A DNA stretch of 64,000 bases from Oscillospiraceae bacterium (GCA_910575505.1 CAJTFK010000009.1:62001-126000), one strand, 5' to 3'. Shown: positions 16,217-27,060, numbered from the stretch's first letter. The notes: a model not told the origin generated them from the sequence alone. Numbers and translations: made by a program.

Positions 16217-16893
16217 TCACGGTTCCGCCGGCTCCGGGTCTGTTCCGTCCGGATTCGTTCTGAGCTCCTCATAGAGCTCCCGGGACTCATAGAGACCGAC
16301 TCTTACATGGGCAGACTGTTCCTTTACCTCGAATCCGGCTTCGTCATAAACGGTACGGCTGGGACGGAGGGAATAGGACACCGTGCAGTATCCCCCTGAA
16401 AGCCGGGCTTCCCACGTGTATGTGCGTTTGCCCTCCGGAAGCTCTTTTTCGCAGAAAGCCTGATAAATCTCATCCTCGCCGTCAAGGCCACCCCAGACCA
16501 GCGCCGCGAACGCCATGTGCGGCCTCCAGTCCGCCCACACAATCTGCTCCGAAGCGGCGCTTTGCTCGAAGAACAGCGTATCCATCACCCGCCGCCCCTT
16601 ATAATCCGCGGAAGTCAAATTCGCCACAAGCCAGCCGGTTTCGACATCCTCGGAGGACTCTATTTCCTCCCAGATTACGTAACGGACATACCGGGCGTCG
16701 CCCTCCGTCTGAGGGGATATCTGTGATTCGGACTCGTGAATCGTCCCCGGCAGGCCGGGTTTTTCCAGCGCATCCAGGACCGCCGCCTCCTCCGGCAGCG
16801 GAACGGCGGACCCCCGCCCTTCTGGCAGCCGGGCAGAAGGCAGAGCAGGACCAGTATGCAGAGGAAAAGAACCGCATTGTTCAGTCGTTTCAT
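16217..16893 (-). pseudogene. Lipoprotein gene interrupted by a one-base frameshift
   Basis: The N-terminus is a clear lipoprotein signal, MKRLNNAVLFLCILVLLCLL followed by PGC, but the frame stops at 16675. A second frame, beginning with GSAVPLPEEAAVLDALEKPG and running through DARYVRYVIWEEIESSEDVE to a stop at 16217, is open and protein-like. The frames join if the run of five G (16811-16815, C on the plus strand) had six, giving about 225 residues. It is a true frameshift, a sequencing error or a phase-variable tract. The family is not recognised. Confidence 0.75.
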
Positions 16894-16919
16894 ACCATCA
16901 CCTCATAATCTGCTCAAAT

Positions 16920-16985
16920 ATGGAAGGGACATGGGGACGCAATGGAAGGAACGCGGGGACGCAATGGAAGGAACATGGGGGCAAA
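16920..16985 (+). repeat. Three tandem 22-bp repeats
   Basis: Units at 16920-16941, 16942-16963 and 16964-16985 share ATGGAAGGAACRYGGGGACG with few differences. They lie between the membrane-protein gene stop (16992) and the broken lipoprotein gene. No function can be assigned. Confidence 0.8.
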
Positions 16986-16991
16986 AGAGGA

Positions 16992-17654
16992 TCAAAGTGT
17001 CCCTGCCAGCTGGGCCTGAAGCATGGCCAGGGCCCGGTCCCGGTTCTGGGAATCGTGGAAAATGAAGCCGTCCCTTTTGGGCGGACCCTCAAACCAGATG
17101 TAATAGTGGGCAATCACCGTGCTGCCGATGGCCTGCTGCTTTTGATTGGAGGAGAAGCCCCGGACTCCGGCCAGAGGCAGGAAAAAGGGGGTATACGTCC
17201 AGCCGCCGGAGAAAAAGGCGTACCGCCGTCCCAGAAGGAAGTGATAGGGCGCGTCCGTCTGGGTCCTGTCCTCGTAATCAAAATGCCGCCGGGGGTCTGC
17301 CAGGGCCTCCAGCAGGTCCTGGGCCAGGTCCTCCAGCTGGGCGGGGCCGGAGGCCTGACGGGCCAGACGTTTTCGAAGCCTTCTGGCGAAATGGCCCCGG
17401 GTGGTCTGGGGGAGGGTGACAGGCAGGACCAAAAGCATGAGCAACAGAGCGAAGAGAAGCATCAAGACGCTGTAGGCCAGACCCTCCAAGGGCTCGGACA
17501 CATAGGGCTGCATGGCGAAGGGGATGATGAGGGCGCCGCCTGCGAAGGGGAGCAGGATCAAAAGAAATACCTTCCGCAGGGTTTTCTTTTTCCGCTTCCG
17601 CAGGGGTTCCGCCCACTGGAGCTCCCTTTGCGTCCAGGTTTGGTAAAGGTCCAT
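16992..17654 (-). CDS. Uncharacterised membrane protein, two transmembrane segments
   Basis: The 220-residue protein begins MDLYQTWTQRELQWAEPLRK; a basic stretch KRKKKTLRK precedes two hydrophobic segments at about residues 29-50 and 61-82. The C-terminal cytoplasmic part contains FFSGGWTYTPFFLPLAGV and YYIWFEGPPKRDG. No family is recognised. AAAGGAGC lies rather far (about 14 bases) upstream of the ATG. It follows the DUF4234 gene by 27 bp, so the two are probably cotranscribed. Confidence 0.75.
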   Translation of the reverse strand: MDLYQTWTQRELQWAEPLRKRKKKTLRKVFLLILLPFAGGALIIPFAMQPYVSEPLEGLAYSVLMLLFALLLMLLVLPVTLPQTTRGHFARRLRKRLARQASGPAQLEDLAQDLLEALADPRRHFDYEDRTQTDAPYHFLLGRRYAFFSGGWTYTPFFLPLAGVRGFSSNQKQQAIGSTVIAHYYIWFEGPPKRDGFIFHDSQNRDRALAMLQAQLAGTL

Positions 17655-17681
17655 ATTGAAAACAGGGCTCCTTTCAGGCCA

Positions 17682-18977
17682 TTACATGCCGTGGCTGTAG
17701 TTGTAGGCCCCGCAGAGGGCATTTGTGTTCTTGATGATGATGTACAGGGCCACCAGGGGGCCGAGGCCGCACAGCAGAAGACCCACCAGATACCACAGCA
17801 GAATGGTTGTCCCGTTTTCCTGGAAGTTCAAACCGTACCTGGGAGCGTTATAGGCCAGCCGGTTCCCCAGGCTGTAGTACCAGAAGATGCCGTAAAGGCC
17901 GCAGGTGAGGAAGCTGAACAGCACCAGCTTGAGCAGGCCGGCGGTGTTTCGCCCGTCTCCGGCGCAGACCACGTTCACGTCCCGGGCCAGAGCATAGATG
18001 AAATACAGGCCGTAGATGCCGCAGGTGATGAAGCTCAAAAGAATGTAGACCAGCAGGCTCCGGTCCGCCTTCAGCCGCATGACGCCGCCACCGGCGGGCG
18101 GGGGGACCTGGGTCTGCCGGGCGTTCCAGTCGTTCCGGGCGTTCTGAGCGGCCCGGGCGGCCTGCGCTCCCGCTTCCCCGGCGGCCTTGGCGGAGGACTG
18201 GAAGGCTTCCCGCACGTCGTTCTGGAAGTCCGCAGTGGTCTTGCCCGCCAGCGGCATTTCTCCCATCAGGAAGCGGAGAATGCAGTACACGCCGCCCAAA
18301 GCGATCGCCGCGCCGGCAATGGAGAGGAGAAGCGTGCTCAGGTAGACGCTGAAGTTCAGACGCATGCTGGGGACGATAAGGCAGACGGGCATGTACAGGA
18401 CCCGGAGGATCACGATAGCTGCGGCTCCGCTGCCCAGGCACAGGATCAGCCCGTCGGAGTTCTGCCGTGTCCGCCGGAAGGCCAGCATCAGAAGAATCAG
18501 GCACATCCACAGGGCTGTGGCGGTGAAAAGAGCGCTGAAGAACAGGGAGACCACAGGGCCGAAGAGACCGAAGTAATGCCGCCCGGGAATCAACTGGAAC
18601 AGCTGCCGCAGCAGCCTCACCCCCCCGCTCAGGGCCTGGAGGCCGTAAACTGCGCCGCAGACCGCCGCGAAGACGGTGAGGACAATTTTCTGGTCTCCGC
18701 CGCCGGGACCGCCGTTATAACCGCCGCCGGGACCGCCGGGATTCGGACCGCCGGGCTGTTCCCCGGGATTCGGACCGCCGGGCTGTTCCCCGGGGTTCTG
18801 GCCGCCGGAGCTGCCGGGATTCTCCTCCGGCTTCTGCGGGCCGCTGCCGGGGGGAGGCGGCGCGGAGGGGGTTGGTCCCGCAAACGGGTTCCCGCTGTAC
18901 TGGGCCTGTTTCGTGCCGCAGCTGCCGCAGTACTCGACGCCCTCCGGAAGCTCAGCTCCGCATTTCCAACATTTCAT
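17682..18977 (-). CDS. Zinc-ribbon membrane protein with DUF4234 domain
   Basis: The start MKCWKCGAELPEGVEYCGSC has AAAGGAG upstream and gives a zinc ribbon (CxxC...CxxC). A Gly/Pro/Asn-rich linker with two NPGEQPGGP repeats follows (residues about 50-80). After four or five hydrophobic segments, the C-terminal third matches DUF4234 (LVYILLSFITCGIYGLYF, then a second similar block FLTCGLYGIFWYY). The protein is 431 residues. The role is unknown; zinc-ribbon plus DUF4234 proteins are common in Clostridia. Confidence 0.85.
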   Translation of the reverse strand: MKCWKCGAELPEGVEYCGSCGTKQAQYSGNPFAGPTPSAPPPPGSGPQKPEENPGSSGGQNPGEQPGGPNPGEQPGGPNPGGPGGGYNGGPGGGDQKIVLTVFAAVCGAVYGLQALSGGVRLLRQLFQLIPGRHYFGLFGPVVSLFFSALFTATALWMCLILLMLAFRRTRQNSDGLILCLGSGAAAIVILRVLYMPVCLIVPSMRLNFSVYLSTLLLSIAGAAIALGGVYCILRFLMGEMPLAGKTTADFQNDVREAFQSSAKAAGEAGAQAARAAQNARNDWNARQTQVPPPAGGGVMRLKADRSLLVYILLSFITCGIYGLYFIYALARDVNVVCAGDGRNTAGLLKLVLFSFLTCGLYGIFWYYSLGNRLAYNAPRYGLNFQENGTTILLWYLVGLLLCGLGPLVALYIIIKNTNALCGAYNYSHGM

Positions 18978-19017
18978 AATAATCTCCTTTCTTTGGACCG
19001 TTCCGGTCCGGTGGTTT

Positions 19018-19054
19018 TGTATGATTTCCGAATTGAAAATTCGGAAATCATACA
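19018..19054. repeat. Perfect 17-bp hairpin
   Basis: TGTATGATTTCCGAATT (19018-19034), loop GAA, and its exact complement (19038-19054). It lies just upstream of the zinc-ribbon gene on the minus strand and has no T-run. It could be a regulatory palindrome or a small mobile repeat. Confidence 0.7.
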
Positions 19055-19112
19055 TTAAATTTAAGCCGTTTTGCGCACCGTCATAAACGGCGGCAGCCGC
19101 AAAACATGGCAC

Positions 19113-19147
19113 ATATTATTTCCGGCCTTTCGGCTCGGAAGTAATAT
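19113..19147 (-). terminator. Terminator-like stem after the DUF2752 gene
   Basis: ATATTA-TTTCCG-GCC pairs with GGC-CGGAAG-TAATAT with small mismatches, 4 bp beyond the stop. There is no clean T-run. Confidence 0.45.
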
Positions 19148-19150
19148 CCA

Positions 19151-19555
19151 TCAGGCTCCGCCGCAAAGCCGCCGGAGCATTTGAACCAGGAAGCCCTGGG
19201 CAGGCCGGAACACCGCAACGGTGTCCCCGGGGTTGAGGAGGCGGACCAGATAGACTCCCAGAAACAGGGCGCAGACGGCCCCCATGGCCCAAAGGAAGAC
19301 CCGCCGGGGCAGCCGCCGCCGGAACAGCAGCAGCGCCGCTGCCGGAACCGGCAGCCAGAAGAGGGGATGAAACCGGGCCGCCTCCGCCAGATTTCCCCGG
19401 AGCAGGGCCAGCCAGGCCCGGCTCATGCCGCAGCCGGCGCAGGAGACGCCGGTGAGAAAGCGGATGGGGCAGGTGACGCCCAGGCTTTCGATGACCAGGT
19501 AGAACAGGACGATGGCCGCCAGGGCGGTCCGGCCTTGTTTGTCAGAATGTTCCAT
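19151..19555 (-). CDS. DUF2752 family membrane protein
   Basis: The 134-residue protein begins MEHSDKQGRTALAAIVLFYL. The block CPIRFLTGVSCAGCGMSRAW is the DUF2752 signature (C-P...G..CxGCGxxR), followed by HPLFWLP. Three hydrophobic segments are visible. GGAGG precedes the ATG. DUF2752 proteins are small inner-membrane proteins of unknown role, often next to zinc-ribbon/DUF4234 proteins, as here. Confidence 0.88.
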   Translation of the reverse strand: MEHSDKQGRTALAAIVLFYLVIESLGVTCPIRFLTGVSCAGCGMSRAWLALLRGNLAEAARFHPLFWLPVPAAALLLFRRRLPRRVFLWAMGAVCALFLGVYLVRLLNPGDTVAVFRPAQGFLVQMLRRLCGGA

Positions 19556-19668
19556 AGCAGCCTCCGGTGATCCGCGCCCCGAGCGCTTTTTGAGGGGCCG
19601 CCTGCCGCGGCAGGCGCGTAATGACAGTGGTATATTTCCCGGGAAATTGCGGGGGACGGCGGTCTGCG

Positions 19669-19843
19669 CCCCTCAGAGCCTGTTTAAAATCCGGCGGAGT
19701 GCCGGATTGGGGCGGATTTTTTTGCCGGGCAAGGCGGTTTGACGCAGGAATCCTGGCGGATTTCAAGTCAAACCAACGCAGCATCGGCGGAAAAAGATGC
19801 CCTGTGACGGCGTTTCGATGGATTTTAATCAGGCTCTCAGGGG
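19669..19843. mobile_element. MITE-like element with 24-bp inverted ends
   Basis: The left end CCCCTCAGAGCCTGTTTAAA (to 19692) and the complement of the right end (19820-19843), CCCCTGAGAGCCTGATTAAA, match at 22 of 24 positions. The 175-bp interior encodes nothing. The right end overlaps the last codon and stop of the MATE gene. No target duplication is obvious. The AGAGCCTG tip also begins the elements at 35649 and 38314. Confidence 0.65.
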
Positions 19844-21201
19844 CCGTTTTCGCCGCCGGTGATGCTCTTCCGCTTCCAGCGGCCTGAGAAGTAATGGGCG
19901 GCGGAGAGGACCAGGCCCACCGTCCAGCCCACGGCCATGCCATAATACATATAATCGGGCCCGAACCGGTCCGCCAGCCAGTACACCGCCGGCACCCGCA
20001 CCAGAATCAGGGACAGAATCACGTTCACCATGGGAAACACACTGTCCCCCGCCCCCCGCATGGCGTTGTTCAGGCAGAACATGACGGCGAACAGGAAGTA
20101 AAAGGGCATGATGCAGTTCAGATATACCGCCCCGGCGTGAACCACCGCCGGCGTGTCCGAGAAGAAGGCCACCAGGGGCCCGCTGAAGGGCATCAGCACC
20201 GCCGTCATCAGCACCGCCCAGGCGGCGGAGAGCATCACCGTGATTTGGACGCCCTGCCGGACCCGGTCCGGCCGCCGTGCGCCGGTGTTCTGCCCCACAA
20301 AGGAGACAACGGCGCTGGAAAGACTCTGGATGGGCAGGAAGGCCAGCTGGTCCAGCCGGAAGCCCACGTTATATCCGGCGGTGAACTCCTTGCCGTAGCT
20401 GTTGATTTTCCCCATGACCACCATGGCCCCCAGGGCCACCAGGGACATCTGCACTCCCGCCGGGAGGCCGATGCCCATGATCTGCCGGAACAGGGCCCGG
20501 TCGAAGGTCCGGGGGAATAAGCGGAGGGAAATCTCCGGATAGCGGCGGTTGATATAGGCCACGCCGAAGAGCCAGGAAAAGGCCTGGGCGATGATGGTTC
20601 CCAGGGCCACGCCCAGGACCCCCAGCCCGCAGACGAGGACCAGCGCCAGATCCAGCGCAATGTTCATCACCGACGCCACCGCCAGAAACAGCAGGGTGCT
20701 CCGGCTGTTGCCCAGGCCCCCCAGGATGCCGGCGTTGAGGTTGTAGCCCACGCTGCCGGTGAGGCCGGCGCAGACTGCTGTTAAATAGAGACAGGCCTCG
20801 TCATAGGCCCCGGGCTCCACCTGGAGCAGGCGGAGGATGGGCCCCACCGCCAGCAGGGCCAGGGCCGTCAGGGGAATGATGGACATGAGAAACGCGGCAT
20901 AGACGGTGTCCACCGCGTCCCGGACCCGTTCCGTCTTCCCCGCGCCGAAGAACTGGGCGATGACCACGGTTCCGCCGTTGGACAATCCGATAAACAGCGA
21001 GGAGAACATGGTCAGCACCGGGAAGCCCACGCCCACGGCGGCCAGGGCCCCGTCTCCCACGTAGCGCCCGACGACCCAGCTGTCCACCATATTGTAAAAC
21101 TGCTGAAGCAGGCTCCCTGCCAGAAGGGGCAGGGCGAAATAGAGGATGTGCCCGGCGGGATTTCCCGCCGTCATGTCTCTCGTTCCCGTGGATTTGTTCA
21201 T
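19837..21201 (-). CDS. MATE family efflux transporter
   Basis: The 454-residue protein has the twelve-segment MATE layout and the N-terminal family blocks PLLAGSLLQQFYNMVDSWVV and GVGFPVLTMFSSLFIGLSNG; the second repeat shows GLPAGVQMSLVALGAMVV and SFVGQNTGAR. It should export drugs or metabolites using a Na+ or H+ gradient. The last residues GGENGP and the TGA come from the tip of a MITE-like element (19820-19843), so the original C-terminus may have been replaced. Transcription is isolated. Confidence 0.93.
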   Translation of the reverse strand: MNKSTGTRDMTAGNPAGHILYFALPLLAGSLLQQFYNMVDSWVVGRYVGDGALAAVGVGFPVLTMFSSLFIGLSNGGTVVIAQFFGAGKTERVRDAVDTVYAAFLMSIIPLTALALLAVGPILRLLQVEPGAYDEACLYLTAVCAGLTGSVGYNLNAGILGGLGNSRSTLLFLAVASVMNIALDLALVLVCGLGVLGVALGTIIAQAFSWLFGVAYINRRYPEISLRLFPRTFDRALFRQIMGIGLPAGVQMSLVALGAMVVMGKINSYGKEFTAGYNVGFRLDQLAFLPIQSLSSAVVSFVGQNTGARRPDRVRQGVQITVMLSAAWAVLMTAVLMPFSGPLVAFFSDTPAVVHAGAVYLNCIMPFYFLFAVMFCLNNAMRGAGDSVFPMVNVILSLILVRVPAVYWLADRFGPDYMYYGMAVGWTVGLVLSAAHYFSGRWKRKSITGGENGP

Positions 21202-21219
21202 GGGAAACCCCTTTCGTTC

Positions 21220-21340
21220 AGAGTGGAGAGTTTAGAGCGGAGAGTGTAGAGTGTAGAGTTGAGAGTGAAGAGATGATTGTTATTATGCAGAGCTCCAATT
21301 AAAACTGATCTCCACTCTTCACTCTTTACTCTTCACTTTC
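21220..21340. repeat. Paired purine/pyrimidine repeats (GAGAGTGAAGAG family)
   Basis: A GAGAGTGGAGAG-type tract at 21220-21272 faces its complement, CTCCACTCTTCACTC and relatives, at 21309-21340, forming an imperfect hairpin. The right tract supplies the last codons and stop of the niaR-like gene. It belongs to the same family as the tract at 11587. Confidence 0.75.
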
Positions 21341-21844
21341 CAACAGGACTCCCAGCGTCCGCAGGGCCTGCCGCACCCGCCGGAAGGCGTCTTCATCGGG
21401 GCAGGCCAGGGTATGAAGGTGGATGCCGCCGGTGAGGTCCGAGAGGGGCCGGGCGTCCGAGGCGGCGCACTGGGCCAGGAACTGCCCCACGTCATAGCGG
21501 CTGGAGAGCTGAAGGGGACCGGTGAGCTGGCCGTAAACGGGATGGTCCACAATGACGTCCAGCACGGAACAGCCATGGTCCACCATGGCGTTGAGCTCCG
21601 CTTCCATCCCCGCTCCGTCGTGGCGGCAGGGAATCTGCCGGGTCAGGCCGGAGGCGGGCCGGGCGGCGGCGTAGCCCCTGGGCGTGGCAAAGATTTCCGC
21701 GCCGCCGGCCCGGAGCAGGGCCACGTCTCCCACTATGACCTGCCGGCTGACGGCAAAGCGGGCCGCCAGGTTTCCGGCGCTGACCGGTCCGCCGCTATTT
21801 TGCAGGATGCTTAAAATGGCCTGCCGCCGTTCCTCCCCGTTCAT
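21326..21844 (-). CDS. niaR: NiaR-type transcriptional repressor (HTH + 3H domain)
   Basis: The start MNGEERRQAILSILQNSGGP has GGGAGG upstream. Residues 1-60 are a DeoR-like HTH, including AARFAVSRQVIVGDVALLRA. The rest is a 3H domain with histidines in PCRHDGAG, DVIVDHPVYG and HLHTLAC, which in the family bind a metal and nicotinate; such proteins repress NAD/niacin genes. The product has 172 residues. The final ESEE and stop are encoded in a purine-rich repeat, so the C-terminal tip may be non-native. No niacin gene is in view. Confidence 0.88.
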   Translation of the reverse strand: MNGEERRQAILSILQNSGGPVSAGNLAARFAVSRQVIVGDVALLRAGGAEIFATPRGYAAARPASGLTRQIPCRHDGAGMEAELNAMVDHGCSVLDVIVDHPVYGQLTGPLQLSSRYDVGQFLAQCAASDARPLSDLTGGIHLHTLACPDEDAFRRVRQALRTLGVLLESEE

Positions 21845-22030
21845 GGACGTCCTCCCGATACCACCGCAGTGCGGTTTTTGTGAAGCCAGCCGCCCGGACG
21901 CTCCGCAGCGGCGGAAGAATAAACCCAGTATAACACAGATACGGGAAAAAGGAAAGAAGAAGGCGGATAAAAGCGCCGCTGTTTTTCGGAGAGCCGGGGC
22001 GGCTTTTTGTCTGTCGGGGGAAATTATCCC

Positions 22031-22059
22031 TTGCATTGCGCGGCGTTGTGCCATATAAT
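22031..22059 (+). promoter_or_regulatory. Promoter of the V-type ATPase operon
   Basis: TTGCAT (22031-22036), 17 bp, TATAAT (22054-22059), about 100 bp before the first gene. The leader between can fold through GCGGCCC/GGGGCCGC. Confidence 0.8.
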
Positions 22060-22156
22060 ACAGTCAGTGAGCCTGCGGCCCGCGGGAAAAGCTTCCCGCC
22101 GTACCGGTACGGGGGCCGCAAAGCCAGCGCCAAGAACAGGAGGAAGGTGAAAACGG

Positions 22157-22471
22157 ATGTCCCTGGAAGCAATCGAAAAGGTCACACAGGCGGAAACCGA
22201 ATGCCGGGAACGCCGGGCCGCCGCTGAGGCGGAGGCACGGCAGCTGGTCGCCGACGCCGAGCGGGAGGGCCAGGCGCTTCTGCGCAGGGTGCAGGACGAC
22301 GGGCTGGAGGCCGGGCGGCAGCTGCTGCGAAAGGCCGAGGAGGCCGCCGCGGTCCAGGCGGAGAAAACCGCCCAGTCCGCCCGGAAGGAGGCCGCCGCCA
22401 TGCAGGAGGCCGCGGGCAAACGCCTGGAGGAGGCCGCGGACTTTATTGTCGGAAGGGTTGTGAAGCACTGA
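22157..22471 (+). CDS. ntpF: V-type ATPase stalk subunit (NtpF/subunit H-G type)
   Basis: The 104-residue protein is an almost continuous charged coiled coil (ECRERRAAAEAEARQLVADA, then similar Ala/Glu/Lys/Arg repeats). It partners subunit E in the peripheral stalk that holds the catalytic head. AGGAGGAAGGTGA precedes the ATG. It is first in an operon with the E. hirae ntp order F-I-K-E-C-G-A-B-D, 1 bp before ntpI. The assignment rests on coiled-coil character and position. Confidence 0.85.
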   Translation: MSLEAIEKVTQAETECRERRAAAEAEARQLVADAEREGQALLRRVQDDGLEAGRQLLRKAEEAAAVQAEKTAQSARKEAAAMQEAAGKRLEEAADFIVGRVVKH

Positions 22472-22472
22472 G

Positions 22473-24925
<2,453 letters not shown>

Positions 24926-24950
24926 GCCGCCCCGGAGAAAGGGGACTGAC

Positions 24951-25535
24951 ATGAACGGAATTGAAAAAATCACCCAGCGCATCCAGGCTGACGCGCAGGC
25001 CGAGATTGACCGGGTGCTGAGCGAGGCCAGAGCCCAGGCGGCGGAGATCACCGCCGGCTATAAGGCCCAGGCCGACGCCGAGGCCGCCCAGATCGCGGCA
25101 AAAAACGAAAAGGCCGCCGCCGAGCGGAAAGAGCGCCTGGCGGGCACCGCCCAGATGGAGGCCCGGAAGCTGGCCCTTGCCGCCAAACAGGAAATGGTGG
25201 AAAAGGCCTATGACCTGGCCCTGAAAAAGCTCCGCGCCATGCCTGCGGAGAAATATACATCTGTGCTGGCGGAGCTGCTGGCTCAGGCGTCCTCCACCGG
25301 AACGGAGGAGGTTATTTTCTCCCCCAAGGACCGGGAGACCGTGGGCAAGGCCGCCGTGGAGCAGGCCAACAAGGCCGGCGGGAAAAAGCTGAAGCTCTCC
25401 GGCGAGACCCGGGCCATTCAGGGCGGCTTCATCCTGCGGGCGGAAAACGTGGAGGTCAACTGTGCCTTCGACACCCTGGTCCGCCTCCAGAAGGCGGAGA
25501 CCGCCGGGGACGTGGCGCGGAAGCTTTTCGCGTGA
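24951..25535 (+). CDS. ntpE: V-type ATPase subunit E
   Basis: The 194-residue stalk subunit begins MNGIEKITQRIQADAQAEID. Its N-terminal half is a long Ala/Glu/Lys coiled coil, and its C-terminal half is a compact alpha/beta domain ending ENVEVNCAFDTLVRLQKAET, the usual subunit E tail. It pairs with the ntpF product to form the peripheral stalk. It follows ntpK by 25 bp and precedes ntpC by 15 bp. Confidence 0.94.
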   Translation: MNGIEKITQRIQADAQAEIDRVLSEARAQAAEITAGYKAQADAEAAQIAAKNEKAAAERKERLAGTAQMEARKLALAAKQEMVEKAYDLALKKLRAMPAEKYTSVLAELLAQASSTGTEEVIFSPKDRETVGKAAVEQANKAGGKKLKLSGETRAIQGGFILRAENVEVNCAFDTLVRLQKAETAGDVARKLFA

Positions 25536-25550
25536 CAAGGAGGAAGTGTC

Positions 25551-26555
25551 TTGACTAAAAAAATCAGAGACACCGATTACCTGGCCATATCCGCCCGGGT
25601 CAAGGCCATGGAGACAGGTCTTCTGAGCCGGGAGCGGATGGAACAGATTCTGGACGCCCGCACAGACGAGGAAGCGGTGAAAATCCTTCAGGAGTGCGGC
25701 TACCCGGAGCTGAACGCCAGCGATCCGGAGGCCATGGACGCGGCGCTGTCCGCCGTCCGGGAAACCACCCTGGCGGACCTGACCGGCGGTGCGCCGGACC
25801 CCAGGTATATCGACATTTTCAAGCTGAAATACGACTATCACAACATTAAAGCCATTCTGAAGGCCCAGGCTATGGACGTCAGCCCCGACCGGATGCTGAT
25901 GGACATGGGCCGGGTGGACGCCAGGACGCTGAAGGAGGCTGTCCAGGCCGGACGCCTGGATGAACTGCCGGAGTCTCTGGCTGCTGCGGCAGCGGAGGCC
26001 AGGGAGACCCTGGACGCCACCCGGGACCCCCAGCTCAGCGACATTGTGCTGGACCGCTGGTGCTACCGGGAAATGGCCGGTGTGGCGGAGGAGACGGGCA
26101 GCGCCTTTCTGGCGGGCTACGTTGAAGCCCAGATCGACGCGGCCAACCTCCGCAGCCTCATCCGGACCATCCGGATGGGCAAGAGCGCTGATTTCCTGAA
26201 AACCGTGCTGCTGGAGGGCGGCGGCGTGGACGCGTCCGCCGTTCTGGCGGTGGGTACGGCGGCGGGCTCCGGTCTGGCGGAGCTGTATGCCCCCACCCGC
26301 TTCCAGGCGGCGGCGGAGGCCGGGGCCGAGGCTCTGCGGGGCGGCACGTTGACGGAGTTTGAGAAGCGCTGCGACGACGCGGTGGGCGATTACCTGGCCG
26401 GGGCCCAGTTTGTGCCCTTCGGCGAGGCGCCTCTGCTGGGCTATCTGGCCGCCCGGGAAACGGAGTACACCAACATCCGCATCCTTCTGATGGGCCGGGG
26501 GGCCGGGCTCAGCGCCGGCGTAATCCGGTCCCGGCTGCGGGCCGGCTATGTGTAA
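25551..26555 (+). CDS. ntpC: V-type ATPase subunit C
   Basis: Subunit C is the funnel that seats the central stalk on the rotor ring. The start is TTG at 25551 with AAGGAGG upstream, giving MTKKIRDTDYLAISARVKAM. The protein is all-helical with the expected blocks KYDYHNIKAILKAQ and GYLAARETEYTNIRILLMGR near the C-terminus. Length 334 residues. ntpG follows after 12 bp. Confidence 0.94.
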   Translation: MTKKIRDTDYLAISARVKAMETGLLSRERMEQILDARTDEEAVKILQECGYPELNASDPEAMDAALSAVRETTLADLTGGAPDPRYIDIFKLKYDYHNIKAILKAQAMDVSPDRMLMDMGRVDARTLKEAVQAGRLDELPESLAAAAAEARETLDATRDPQLSDIVLDRWCYREMAGVAEETGSAFLAGYVEAQIDAANLRSLIRTIRMGKSADFLKTVLLEGGGVDASAVLAVGTAAGSGLAELYAPTRFQAAAEAGAEALRGGTLTEFEKRCDDAVGDYLAGAQFVPFGEAPLLGYLAARETEYTNIRILLMGRGAGLSAGVIRSRLRAGYV

Positions 26556-26567
26556 GGCGGTGAACGT

Positions 26568-26885
26568 ATGGCAGTGACTTATCGAATTGCGGCCGTAGGC
26601 GACTGGGAGTCCGTCATGGGCTTCCGGGCTCTGGGGCTGGACACCTACCCTGTGGCGGACGCGGCGGAGGCCAGGGAGAAGGTCCGGGAGCTGGCAAAGG
26701 ACAACTGCGCGGTGATTTACCTGACCGAGCAGCTGGCCAGGGACATGGACGACGTACTGACCCGCTACAAGGACGAGCTGCGGCCCGCCATTATCCTGAT
26801 TCCCGGCCGGGAGGGGTCTCTCGGCATCGGTAAAAACAACATTCAAAGAGCGATTGAACGAGCAGTCGGAGCCGATATTTTGTAA
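26568..26885 (+). CDS. ntpG: V-type ATPase subunit F (NtpG)
   Basis: This 105-residue Rossmann-like subunit binds subunit D in the central stalk. It begins MAVTYRIAAVGDWESVMGFR and contains the family pattern GFRALGLDTYPV, CAVIYLTEQLA and the C-terminal NNIQRAIERAVGADIL. It is followed by an unusual 175-bp GC-rich gap before ntpA. Confidence 0.94.
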   Translation: MAVTYRIAAVGDWESVMGFRALGLDTYPVADAAEAREKVRELAKDNCAVIYLTEQLARDMDDVLTRYKDELRPAIILIPGREGSLGIGKNNIQRAIERAVGADIL

Positions 26886-26931
26886 AATTTTTACGTCACA
26901 AATTCTCCCCTCATCACGGGGCCGAACAGGG

Positions 26932-26968
26932 TCCCCGCACGGGCCCGGCGACGCGGGCCGCGTGGGGA
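26932..26968 (+). promoter_or_regulatory. Strong GC hairpin in the ntpG-ntpA gap
   Basis: TCCCCGCACGGGCCCG (26932-26947) can pair with the segment ending GCGTGGGGA at 26968. The other operon gaps are 1-26 bp, so this 175-bp gap is exceptional. There is no T-run, and it may stabilise or process the message ahead of the highly needed A and B subunits. The role is inference. Confidence 0.45.
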
Positions 26969-27060
26969 GAGGAGGAGCAAGGGAGCGGGCGCGGTTTTTG
27001 GCGAAGCCGGAAACGGAGCCTGGCGGACTTTGCGACGACGAGAAAGAAGGTTGCATAAAT

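Noticed and set aside
16057-16290. N-terminal extension of metG
   Set aside because: It runs through the promoter and lacks a ribosome site; the family N-terminus starts at 16056.
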